DNA from: Burkholderiales bacterium
GTDB taxonomy: Bacteria; Pseudomonadota; Gammaproteobacteria; Burkholderiales; SG8-39
Assembly (NCBI GenBank): GCA_026416295.1
Contig: JAOAFL010000046.1
Coordinates: forward strand, 1 to 43,160
Length of the DNA: 43,160 nucleotides
Reading direction: 5' to 3'
Shown: positions 36,663-43,160 of the stretch, piece after piece
How the letters are laid out: every line of letters starts with the position of its first letter
Numbering within the stretch: position 1 is the first letter of the stretch
Translations under genes and position numbers: made by a program
Notes under the pieces: generated by a model
The model's input: only the letters and a program-made list of their open reading frames with translations
What the model was told of the DNA's origin: nothing
Database searches by the model: none

Positions 36663-38174
36663 TCAGAGCGCTTCGGCGAGCTTCAGGCGCTGGATCTTTC
36701 CCGACGGCCCCTTGGGGAGTTCCGCCACCAGCCGGAATTCGCGCGGCGTCTTGAAGCGGCCGAGTTCCGCGATGCACCATTCGCGCAGTTCCTCCAGGCG
36801 CAGGACCGCGTGCGGTTTCGGAACGACGAACGCGACGATTTCCTGGCCGTAGGCGGGATCCGGCACGCCAACCGCCGCAGCCTCCAGCACCGCCGGATGG
36901 CGCAGCAGCGCTTCGTCAATTTCGCGCGGCGCGATGTTCTCGCCGCCTTTGATGATCAGCTCCTTGAGCCTGCCGGTGACGAAGTAGTACCCGTCTGAGT
37001 CGCGGTAGCCGAGATCGCCCGAGCGCAGCCACCCTTCGCGGTCGAACGCCTGCGCGGTCTGCTCGGGCGACTTGTAGTAGCCCGCCATCACGTTCGGGCC
37101 GCGAAGGCAGATCTCGCCCGCGACGCCGTCAGCAAGCGCCCGGCCGCTTGCCGGATCCGCGACCTTCGCTTCGACGCCGCAGGGCAGTCCGACCGAGCCG
37201 TACTTGCGGCGCGCCGGATCCTGCGGATTGCAGAACGCGACCGAGGCGGTCTCGGTCATGCCCATCGCCTCGAACACCGGAATGCCGAAGGCGCGTTCGA
37301 ATGCGCGCTGCTGCTCGGGCGCAAGCGGCGCGGAGGCCGAGCGCGCGAAGCGCACCGACGGAAAGCGGCGCGCGCCGGCGCCGCTCGCAGCGTTCAGCAG
37401 ATACGCGATGATGGTGGGCACCAGGTTGATCCAGGTGGGCGCGTGCCGCTCGACGAGATCCCACCACGCGGTGACGCTGAAGCGCCGCGGCGCGATCACC
37501 GAACCGCCGGAAACGAACGGGGCGAGCGTCGCGATCACCTGCCCGTTCACGTGATAGAGCGGAAGCGACGACAGGCAGCGGTCCTCGGCCGAAAGCCCGT
37601 GCCAGGCGGCGACGCTACCTGCCGCCGCGAGCAGGTTCGCGTGCGTGAGCAGCGCCCCTTTCGGCATGCCGGTCGTGCCCGAGGTGTACATGAGGAGCGC
37701 CGGATCGGTCGGCGCGACCGGCGCCTCCGAAGCGCGCGCGGGGGGCGCGGGGCCGAACTGCCCCGGCGCATCGGGATCGACCTCCACCACCTCGATCGCG
37801 CGCGCAAGCGGCGCCCGGGCGGCAGCGAGCGCGGGCGCAAGCTCGGGCGTGGTGAACACCAGCCGGCAATCGCAGTGCTCGAGGACGTAGGCGAGCTGCG
37901 CGCGCTGCGCAAGAAGGTTGAGCGGCACCACCACCCGGCCGGCCGCCATCGTGCCGAGAAAGACGAGCGTCGCCTGCAGTCCATTCGGCAGGTAGAACGC
38001 GACCTTGTCGCCCCGGCGTACGCCGCGCGCCTCGAAAAAGCCTTCGAGCGCCTGCCGCTCGCGCGCGAGCGCCGCGTAGGTGAGCGTCGCGCCGGTCTCC
38101 GGCGCGATCAGAAAGACGGCGTCCGGTCGCCGTGCGACGTGCCGCTCGAGCACGTCGCCGAGCGCACCGCTCAT
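36663..38174 (-). CDS. sauT: AMP-forming acyl-CoA ligase, probable sulfoacetate-CoA ligase
   Basis: An ANL-superfamily ligase that activates a carboxylate as acyl-AMP and then CoA thioester. The 503-residue protein has the P-loop LLMYTSGTTGMPKGA, motif A5-like MGMTETA, LRSGDLGYRDSDGYY and the late KELIIKGGENIAPREID and PSGKIQR catalytic Lys. Context, not sequence alone, points to sulfoacetate as substrate: it overlaps (ATGA) an acylating aldehyde dehydrogenase gene in the xsc operon, as in the sau system of Cupriavidus. Other short acids, such as malonate or oxalate, are possible. Confidence 0.82.
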   Translation of the reverse strand: MSGALGDVLERHVARRPDAVFLIAPETGATLTYAALARERQALEGFFEARGVRRGDKVAFYLPNGLQATLVFLGTMAAGRVVVPLNLLAQRAQLAYVLEHCDCRLVFTTPELAPALAAARAPLARAIEVVEVDPDAPGQFGPAPPARASEAPVAPTDPALLMYTSGTTGMPKGALLTHANLLAAAGSVAAWHGLSAEDRCLSSLPLYHVNGQVIATLAPFVSGGSVIAPRRFSVTAWWDLVERHAPTWINLVPTIIAYLLNAASGAGARRFPSVRFARSASAPLAPEQQRAFERAFGIPVFEAMGMTETASVAFCNPQDPARRKYGSVGLPCGVEAKVADPASGRALADGVAGEICLRGPNVMAGYYKSPEQTAQAFDREGWLRSGDLGYRDSDGYYFVTGRLKELIIKGGENIAPREIDEALLRHPAVLEAAAVGVPDPAYGQEIVAFVVPKPHAVLRLEELREWCIAELGRFKTPREFRLVAELPKGPSGKIQRLKLAEAL

Positions 38175-39589
38175 CGCCCGTACTTCGCCCACCAGGCGCC
38201 GAGGAGTTCCTCCTCGGTCGGCACCCGCGGCGGGATCGGCCGCGCGATGCGCGTGATGTTGAGGAAGTGGCGCCAGTGCATGTTGTCCGAGAAGCTGTTT
38301 CTGCCCCAGGTGCCGCAGCCCATCGAGAGCGAGAACGGCAGACCGTTGTCGAAACTGCCGCCGGTGGCGAAGCAGTGCGCCTGGTTGACGATCACGCGCG
38401 CGACCGCAAGCTCGAGCCCGAGGCGCAGCACCTGGGCCTCGTCGCGCGTGTGGATCGACACCGAATGCCCCTTGCCCTGGTATTCGTAGATCGCCGCGGT
38501 GAGCGCGAACGCCTCGTCGAAATCGCGCGCGCGATAGACCGCGAGCACCGGTGAGAGCTTCTCGCCCGAGAACGGATGCGCGGGCCCTGCGCCCGCTTCC
38601 TCGACCATGAGAAAGCGCGCCGTGCGCGCCGCCGGGCGCTCCAGTCCCGCCATCGCGGCGATGCGTGCGGCCGGCTGCGCGATCGCCGCAGACGCGAGCC
38701 GCCCCTCGGGAAACATGAACGCCGCAAGCCGCGCCTTCTCCGCCGCATCGAGCAGCACGCCGCCCTCGCGCGCGAGCGCGGCGAGCATCGCGTCGTAGAC
38801 CGGCGCGAGGATCACCGCCGCGTTCTCGGAGGAGCAGCTCGTCGCGTGATCGAAGGTCTTCGAGCGCGCGATCTTTTGCGCGGCGTCGTCGAGGTCGGCC
38901 GAGACGTCCACGATCGAGACGACGTTGCCAGGACCCACGCCGATCGCCGGCGTGCCGCTCGAGTACGCCGCGCGGATGTTCGCCTGCGAGCCGGTCGCGG
39001 CGACCAAGTCGCAGGCGCGCATGAGCGCTTGGGTCGCCTCCTTCGTGACCGGCGCAGGCAGCATCTGCACCAGGTCGCGCGGCGCGCCGACCTTGGCCAG
39101 TTCCGCGTGCGTGAATTCGAGGAGCAGTGCGCAGGTCGACCAGCCCTTCGGCGAGGGCGCGAGCACGATCGCGTTGCGGCACTTGACCGCGTTCACGATC
39201 ATGTTCGCCGGGGTCGCCGCCGGGTTGGTCGACGGCGTGATCGCCGCGACCACGCCCACGGGCCGCGCGATCTCGGTGATGCCGCGTTCGGGGTATTCGG
39301 CGATCACGCCCACGGTGCGCACGCCGGCGATGTCGCGCAAAAGGCCGAGCGTCTTGCGGTGGTTCTTTGCGATCTTGTCGGCGACATCGCCCATGCCGGT
39401 GTCGCGCACCGCGGTCTGCGCAAGCCGCCGGTTGTTCTCGGGCTTGAGGATCGCCCAGCCGCAGGCGAGCGCCGCCTCGTCGACGCGCTCCTGCGGCCAG
39501 CGCTCGAATTCGCGCTGCGCGGCGCGTGCGCGCGCGACGAGTGCCGCCACCGTCTCGGACGCCGTCCGCGCCTGCGGGTTCGCCGCCAT
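38171..39589 (-). CDS. sauS: Acylating aldehyde dehydrogenase, probable sulfoacetaldehyde dehydrogenase
   Basis: A 472-residue CoA-acylating aldehyde dehydrogenase. The catalytic Cys252 lies in HATSCSSENAAV and the cofactor regions are PVGVVAAITPSTNPAATP and ATGSQANIRAAYSSGTPAI. The absence of the Glu general base used by hydrolytic aldehyde dehydrogenases fits the acylating subtype (EutE/AdhE/SauS-like). With the ligase and Xsc it would reduce sulfoacetyl-CoA to sulfoacetaldehyde, which Xsc then cleaves. It lies 10 nt after the Bug protein gene. Confidence 0.85.
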   Translation of the reverse strand: MAANPQARTASETVAALVARARAAQREFERWPQERVDEAALACGWAILKPENNRRLAQTAVRDTGMGDVADKIAKNHRKTLGLLRDIAGVRTVGVIAEYPERGITEIARPVGVVAAITPSTNPAATPANMIVNAVKCRNAIVLAPSPKGWSTCALLLEFTHAELAKVGAPRDLVQMLPAPVTKEATQALMRACDLVAATGSQANIRAAYSSGTPAIGVGPGNVVSIVDVSADLDDAAQKIARSKTFDHATSCSSENAAVILAPVYDAMLAALAREGGVLLDAAEKARLAAFMFPEGRLASAAIAQPAARIAAMAGLERPAARTARFLMVEEAGAGPAHPFSGEKLSPVLAVYRARDFDEAFALTAAIYEYQGKGHSVSIHTRDEAQVLRLGLELAVARVIVNQAHCFATGGSFDNGLPFSLSMGCGTWGRNSFSDNMHWRHFLNITRIARPIPPRVPTEEELLGAWWAKYGR

Positions 39590-39599
39590 TCGGCCGTGC

Positions 39600-40556
39600 T
39601 CAGTCGACCTTGATCCGCGCCGCGCGCACGACCTCGGCCCATTTCTTGAGCTCGGCGCGCACCACCCGGTCGAGCGCTTCGGGCGTCGAGCCGACGGTGT
39701 CGCCGCCCTGTTCGAGCAACTTCTGCTTCACGTCCGGCAGCTCGATCACGCGCGCCACCTCGCGCTGCATGCGGGCGATGATCGCCGGCGGGGTCTTCGC
39801 CGGAGCGAAGATCGCGTACCACGAATCCACCTCGTAGTCGGGGATCCCGAGCGCCTCGGCCACCGTCGGAACATCGGGCGCACCGGGCGAGCGCTTGAGC
39901 GTCGTCACCGCGAGCGCGCGAAGCTTGCCGGCGCGCACGTGCGACATCGCCGCCGGCATCGTGACGAAGAGCAGCCACACCTGCCCGCCGATGGTGTCGG
40001 CGACCGCAGGCCCTCCCCCCTTGTACGGCACGTGCACGATGTCGATGCCGGTCTTCAGCTTCAGCAGCTCGCCCGCAATGTGCGACGGCGTGCCGTTGCC
40101 GACCGAGGCGAAATGAAGCTTCCCCGGATGCGCCCGCGCAGTCGCGATCACGTCCTGCATCGTCTTGAGCGGGGAGGCGGGATTCGCCGCGACGAGCTGC
40201 GGCACGCTCACGATCAGCGTCACCGGCGCAAAGTCGCGCTCGACGTCGTAGGCGAGCTTGTAGAGGAACGGGTTGATCGTGTGCGACGACAGCGTGAAGA
40301 GGAACGTGTAGCCGTCAGGCGCCGCCTTTGCCGCCGCCTCGGTGCCGACCGCGCCCCCCGCGCCGCCGCGGTTCTCGATCACGATCGTCTGCCCGAGCGC
40401 CTCCGCAAGCCGCGGCTGAACGATGCGCGCGATGACGTCGGTTCCGCCGCCCGGCGGATAGGGCACGATGAAGCGGATCGGCTTCGCGGGCCAGTCCTGG
40501 GCGGATGCGAGCGCCGCAGTCGCCAGTCCGACCGCGAACAACAGAAACTTCCGCAT
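39600..40556 (-). CDS. Tripartite tricarboxylate transporter (Bug-type) substrate-binding protein
   Basis: A 318-residue secreted binding protein: a Sec signal peptide (about 1-19, ending ALASA), then [45 protein letters not shown]-type segments and [20 protein letters not shown]. These are the signature stretches of the Bug/TctC family, many of which bind carboxylates. No TctA/TctB permease genes adjoin it. Placed inside the xsc/sau operon, it may capture a sulfonate such as sulfoacetate. A strong AGGAGGAGGAA overlaps the xsc stop codon. Confidence 0.94.
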   Translation of the reverse strand: MRKFLLFAVGLATAALASAQDWPAKPIRFIVPYPPGGGTDVIARIVQPRLAEALGQTIVIENRGGAGGAVGTEAAAKAAPDGYTFLFTLSSHTINPFLYKLAYDVERDFAPVTLIVSVPQLVAANPASPLKTMQDVIATARAHPGKLHFASVGNGTPSHIAGELLKLKTGIDIVHVPYKGGGPAVADTIGGQVWLLFVTMPAAMSHVRAGKLRALAVTTLKRSPGAPDVPTVAEALGIPDYEVDSWYAIFAPAKTPPAIIARMQREVARVIELPDVKQKLLEQGGDTVGSTPEALDRVVRAELKKWAEVVRAARIKVD

Positions 40557-40568
40557 GGGTTCCTCCTC

Positions 40569-42356
40569 CTAGCTGTATGCTCGATACTTTTCGAGCAGGC
40601 GAACGGGCTTGCGCAGCGCGTCGCGCCGGAACGGGTCGCCCAGCTCCCGCGTGCACATCATCTCGACGACCGTCGTCTTTCCCTCCTTCTGCGCGCGGCA
40701 GGCCGCGCGAAACGCCTCGGCCACGTCCGCGACGCGCTCGACCGTGACGCCCTCGGCGCCCATCGCGCGCGCGATGCCGGCGAAGCTCGGGTTCTCCAGG
40801 TCCACGCCGAGGAAGCGCTGCGAGTAGAAGTCCACGTGGTTCTTCTTCTCCGCGCCCCACTGCTGGTTGTTGAACACCACCGCGGTCACCGGGATTTTCT
40901 CGCGCACGCAGGTGAGGATCTCGCCCATGCTCATCGCCCAGGCGCCGTCGCCGACGTAGGCGATCGCGGTGCGCTCGGGCGCGGCGACCTTGCAGCCGAT
41001 GATCGCCGGAAACGCGTAGCCGCAGTTGCCGAACATCATCGCGCCGAACATCGAGCGCGGCCGCTCGAACCGGAGGTAGGCGTTCGCGATCTGGCAGATG
41101 TTGCCGATGTCGGTCGAGACCATCGCGTCCTCGGGCATCGCGCGCGCGAGCTCGCGCAGCATCTGGCGCGGATGCATGTATTTCGAGTCCTTCGCCACTT
41201 CGAGGCTCCAGGGGTCCCTTTCGAAGTCCCAGGCGGCGAGCTCGGCCGCCCAGGCTTCTTTTTCGGCGCGCACGATCCCGAGCCGCTCGTCGCGGTTCGC
41301 CGCGCAGGCGAGCGTGCGGCTCTTGAGGCGCGCCGCGAGCGCGAGCGCCGCCTCGCGCGCATCGCCGCAGACCGTGACCGCGGTTTTCTTGACGAGGCCG
41401 AGCACCCGGGGATCGGCGTCCACTTGGATGAGCTTGGCCGCCGCCGGCCAGTAGTCGATGCCGTATTGCGGCAGCACGCCGAAGGGCCCGAGGCGCGAAC
41501 CGAGCGCAAGCACCACGTCGGCGCGCGCGAGCACCTTCATCGCCGCCTTCGAACCGTGATAGCCGAGCGGGCCGCACCAGAGCCGGTGGCTCGCCGGGAA
41601 CGTGTCGTTGTGAAGGTAGGAGTTGCACACCGGCGCATCGAGCGTCTCGGCGAGCGCGACCACGGCGTCCATGCCGTTTGCGAGCGTCACGCCGCCGCCC
41701 GCGATGATCACCGGAAAGCGCGCCTCGGCGAGCAGGTTCGCCGCGGCATCGAGGCTCGCCGCGCCGCCCGCGCCGCGCTCGACGCGCACCGGCTGCGGAA
41801 TCTCGCATTCGATCTCGCCGTAGAAGAAGTCGCGCGGGATGTTGAGCTGCGTCGGCCCCATCTCGAGGATCGCGCGGTCGAAGGCGCGCGCGGTGAGTTC
41901 GGCCATGCGCGCCGGGTTGTTGACGTGCGCCTGGTACCTGGTGATCTTCGAAAAGATCGCCAGTTGGTCGGTTTCCTGAAAGCCGCCGAGGCCGACCGTC
42001 ATCGTGCCCGCCTCCGGCGTGATCGCGACCACCGCGCTGTGCGCCCAGTAGGCGGCCGCGATCGCGGTGACGAAGTTGGTGATGCCGGGGCCGTTCTGGC
42101 CGATGCAGACGCCGTGCCGGCCGCTTGCGCGGAAGTAGCCGTCGGCCATGTGTGCCGCGCCCTGCTCGTGCACCGTCGGAATGAAGCGGATGCCGGCCGC
42201 GGGAAAGAGGTCGAGCGCGTCCATGTAGGCGGAGCCGACGATCCCGAAGACGTGTCGCACCCCTTGGGCGACCAGCGTCTCGACGAACGCCTCCGACGGC
42301 GTCATGCGCTGCCGCCCGGCGACCACCATGCGATTCACTTCGGCAAGTTCGGTCAT
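40569..42356 (-). CDS. xsc: Sulfoacetaldehyde acetyltransferase (Xsc)
   Basis: This thiamine-diphosphate enzyme cleaves sulfoacetaldehyde with phosphate to sulfite and acetyl phosphate. The 595-residue protein shows the family's three-domain ThDP fold: Glu64 for cofactor activation (HEQGAAHMADGY), IGQNGPGITNF, GGFQETDQLA, INIPRDF-like, HNDTFPASHRLWCGPLGYHG, STDIGNICQIANAY, and the Mg/ThDP motif GDGAWAMSMGE with Asn about 26 residues later (FNNQQWGAEKKN). The C-terminal QELGDPFRRDA-type end (RELGDPFRRDALRKP) is also typical. AGGAGG precedes ATG 42356. It heads a four-gene operon with Bug, SauS- and SauT-like genes. Confidence 0.93.
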   Translation of the reverse strand: MTELAEVNRMVVAGRQRMTPSEAFVETLVAQGVRHVFGIVGSAYMDALDLFPAAGIRFIPTVHEQGAAHMADGYFRASGRHGVCIGQNGPGITNFVTAIAAAYWAHSAVVAITPEAGTMTVGLGGFQETDQLAIFSKITRYQAHVNNPARMAELTARAFDRAILEMGPTQLNIPRDFFYGEIECEIPQPVRVERGAGGAASLDAAANLLAEARFPVIIAGGGVTLANGMDAVVALAETLDAPVCNSYLHNDTFPASHRLWCGPLGYHGSKAAMKVLARADVVLALGSRLGPFGVLPQYGIDYWPAAAKLIQVDADPRVLGLVKKTAVTVCGDAREAALALAARLKSRTLACAANRDERLGIVRAEKEAWAAELAAWDFERDPWSLEVAKDSKYMHPRQMLRELARAMPEDAMVSTDIGNICQIANAYLRFERPRSMFGAMMFGNCGYAFPAIIGCKVAAPERTAIAYVGDGAWAMSMGEILTCVREKIPVTAVVFNNQQWGAEKKNHVDFYSQRFLGVDLENPSFAGIARAMGAEGVTVERVADVAEAFRAACRAQKEGKTTVVEMMCTRELGDPFRRDALRKPVRLLEKYRAYS

Positions 42357-42394
42357 TGGGATCCTCCTGTGCAGACCCGAGTCTCTCACAACCT

Positions 42395-42420
42395 TCGAAA
42401 AATTCCGTTCCGGATTTCGA
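42395..42420. promoter_or_regulatory. Dyad between xsc and the IclR gene, candidate operator
   Basis: TCGAAA (42395-42400), AAT, TCCG (42404-42407), TTC, CGGA (42411-42414), TTTCGA (42415-42420): the arms TCGAAA-TCCG and CGGA-TTTCGA are exact reverse complements apart from a 3-nt insert in the left arm. It lies 39 nt before xsc and 14 nt before the IclR start in the 77-nt divergent gap. IclR proteins bind short dyads of this kind. Confidence 0.5.
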
Positions 42421-42433
42421 TAAACTTCAATCC

Positions 42434-43160
42434 GTGCCGCGAAAGGAGGACGACGTTCCGGCCACCCTGCGAGCGGTGGCGGTGCTGGAAGCACTGGCTG
42501 CAGCGAACGCCCCGCGCAGCCTCGCGCAGCTGAGCACCGAGGCTCGCCTGCCGAAGCCCACCCTCTACCGCATGCTCGGCATGCTCGCCGGCGCCGGACT
42601 CGTCGCGCGTGAACCCGGAACTCGCCGCTGGGCGCCGGGGCCGCGCCTTGCTGCACTCGCGCGAAACACGATGCTGAACGGCGGCCTTGCGCGCGCGGCG
42701 CGCCGCGCGATCCTCGCGCGGCTGGTCGATGCGATCGGCGAGACCTGCAACTTCACGACGCTCGACGGCGCCGAAGTCCTCTACCTCGAGCGGGTCGAAG
42801 CGGCCTGGCCGCTGCGCATGTCGCTCGCCGCGGGCTCTCGCGTGCCGGTGCACTGTACCGCGAGCGGCAAGCTGCTGCTCGCGATGCTGCCGAAGGAGTC
42901 GCGCACGCGGCTGCTCGCGCATCTTTCGCTTTCGCGCCATACCGCGGCGACGATCACCGACCGCCCCGCGCTCGAAGCGGAACTCGCGCGCATCCGGGCG
43001 CAGGGCTACGCGACCGACAACGAGGAGTACCTCGCGGGGCTCGTCTGCATCGCCGTGCCGGTCGCCGCCTCGAGCCGGCGCGCGGTCGCGGCGCTCGCGG
43101 TGCAGGCGCCGGTGTCGCGCATGCCGCTTGCGCGCGCGCTCGAGCACCTGCCGCTGCTCC
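42434..43160 (+). CDS. IclR family transcriptional regulator, 3' end cut by window edge
   Basis: The frame from GTG 42434 runs to the window edge without a stop, giving 242 visible residues; IclR proteins are about 250-270 long, so some 10-30 are missing. The N-terminal winged helix shows PATLRAVAVLEALA, SLAQLSTEARLPKPTLYRML and LVAREPGTRRW; the effector domain shows ETCNFTTLDGAEVLYLERV and the conserved PVHCTASGKLLLA. In the known sau cluster the regulator next to the pathway genes is, as I recall, also IclR-like. No ATG or strong ribosome binding site is seen, so the start is tentative. Confidence 0.88.
   Translation, partial: MPRKEDDVPATLRAVAVLEALAAANAPRSLAQLSTEARLPKPTLYRMLGMLAGAGLVAREPGTRRWAPGPRLAALARNTMLNGGLARAARRAILARLVDAIGETCNFTTLDGAEVLYLERVEAAWPLRMSLAAGSRVPVHCTASGKLLLAMLPKESRTRLLAHLSLSRHTAATITDRPALEAELARIRAQGYATDNEEYLAGLVCIAVPVAASSRRAVAALAVQAPVSRMPLARALEHLPLL

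Noticed and set aside
38925-42533. A plus-strand open frame of over 1,200 codons antisense to xsc, Bug and the dehydrogenase gene
   Set aside because: In GC-rich DNA with strong third-position GC the opposite strand often lacks stops. The translation is Arg/His-rich without recognisable folds, while three well-conserved genes occupy the other strand.

Overview
This window is GC-rich chromosomal DNA, estimated by eye at about 70% GC, almost certainly from a betaproteobacterium of the Burkholderiales type. Four things point there. The run gyrA-serC-serA-pheA-hisC-tyrA-aroA then cmk-rpsA-ihfB-lapA-lapB matches the order I know from that class. The tmRNA tag reads ANDERYALAA. Two OmpA-like proteins carry the Trp/Cys module typical of that class. 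A Bug-type tripartite-tricarboxylate binding protein is also present. I see no insertion sequence, integrase, phage gene or CRISPR array.

Layout, left to right. Positions 1-18 hold the 5' end of a tRNA-Ser on the minus strand, followed by a Bax-inhibitor-1 family membrane protein (+) with a clear terminator. Positions 1011-12570 (-) read, in transcription order, cmk, rpsA, ihfB, lapA, lapB, ugd, rfaE1, hldD, cysM, then a PolB-type 3'-5' exonuclease, rlmD and a PaiB-like FMN protein. These cover nucleotide metabolism, translation, LPS assembly control, nucleotide-sugar and heptose supply and cysteine synthesis. A plus-strand NMT1/SsuA-like protein without a signal peptide (12701-13591) lies between cmk and aroA. 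Positions 13588-22856 (-) read gyrA, serC, serA, pheA, hisC, tyrA, aroA: DNA gyrase plus serine and aromatic amino acid synthesis, with tight ATGA overlaps.

Divergent from gyrA lies a plus-strand series: OmpA-like 1, terminator, an MTA/SAH deaminase-type amidohydrolase, OmpA-like 2, terminator, ubiG, gph, then ssrA (tmRNA). A DUF5335-like gene converges on ssrA and its 3' end runs antisense into the tmRNA. An MFS exporter, a GST, a degenerate EAL protein and dadA follow. A minus-strand cluster then holds a membrane-anchored S1C protease, a MoxR ATPase, a DUF58 protein and a VWA protein.

The right end (36663-43160) is the most distinctive part: xsc (sulfoacetaldehyde acetyltransferase), a Bug solute-binding protein, an acylating aldehyde dehydrogenase (SauS type) and an AMP-forming CoA ligase (SauT type), with a divergent IclR regulator cut by the window edge. 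Together they make a coherent route from sulfoacetate through sulfoacetyl-CoA and sulfoacetaldehyde to acetyl phosphate plus sulfite. A 26-bp dyad lies between xsc and the regulator. The usual transporter, phosphotransacetylase and sulfite exporter are not in view.
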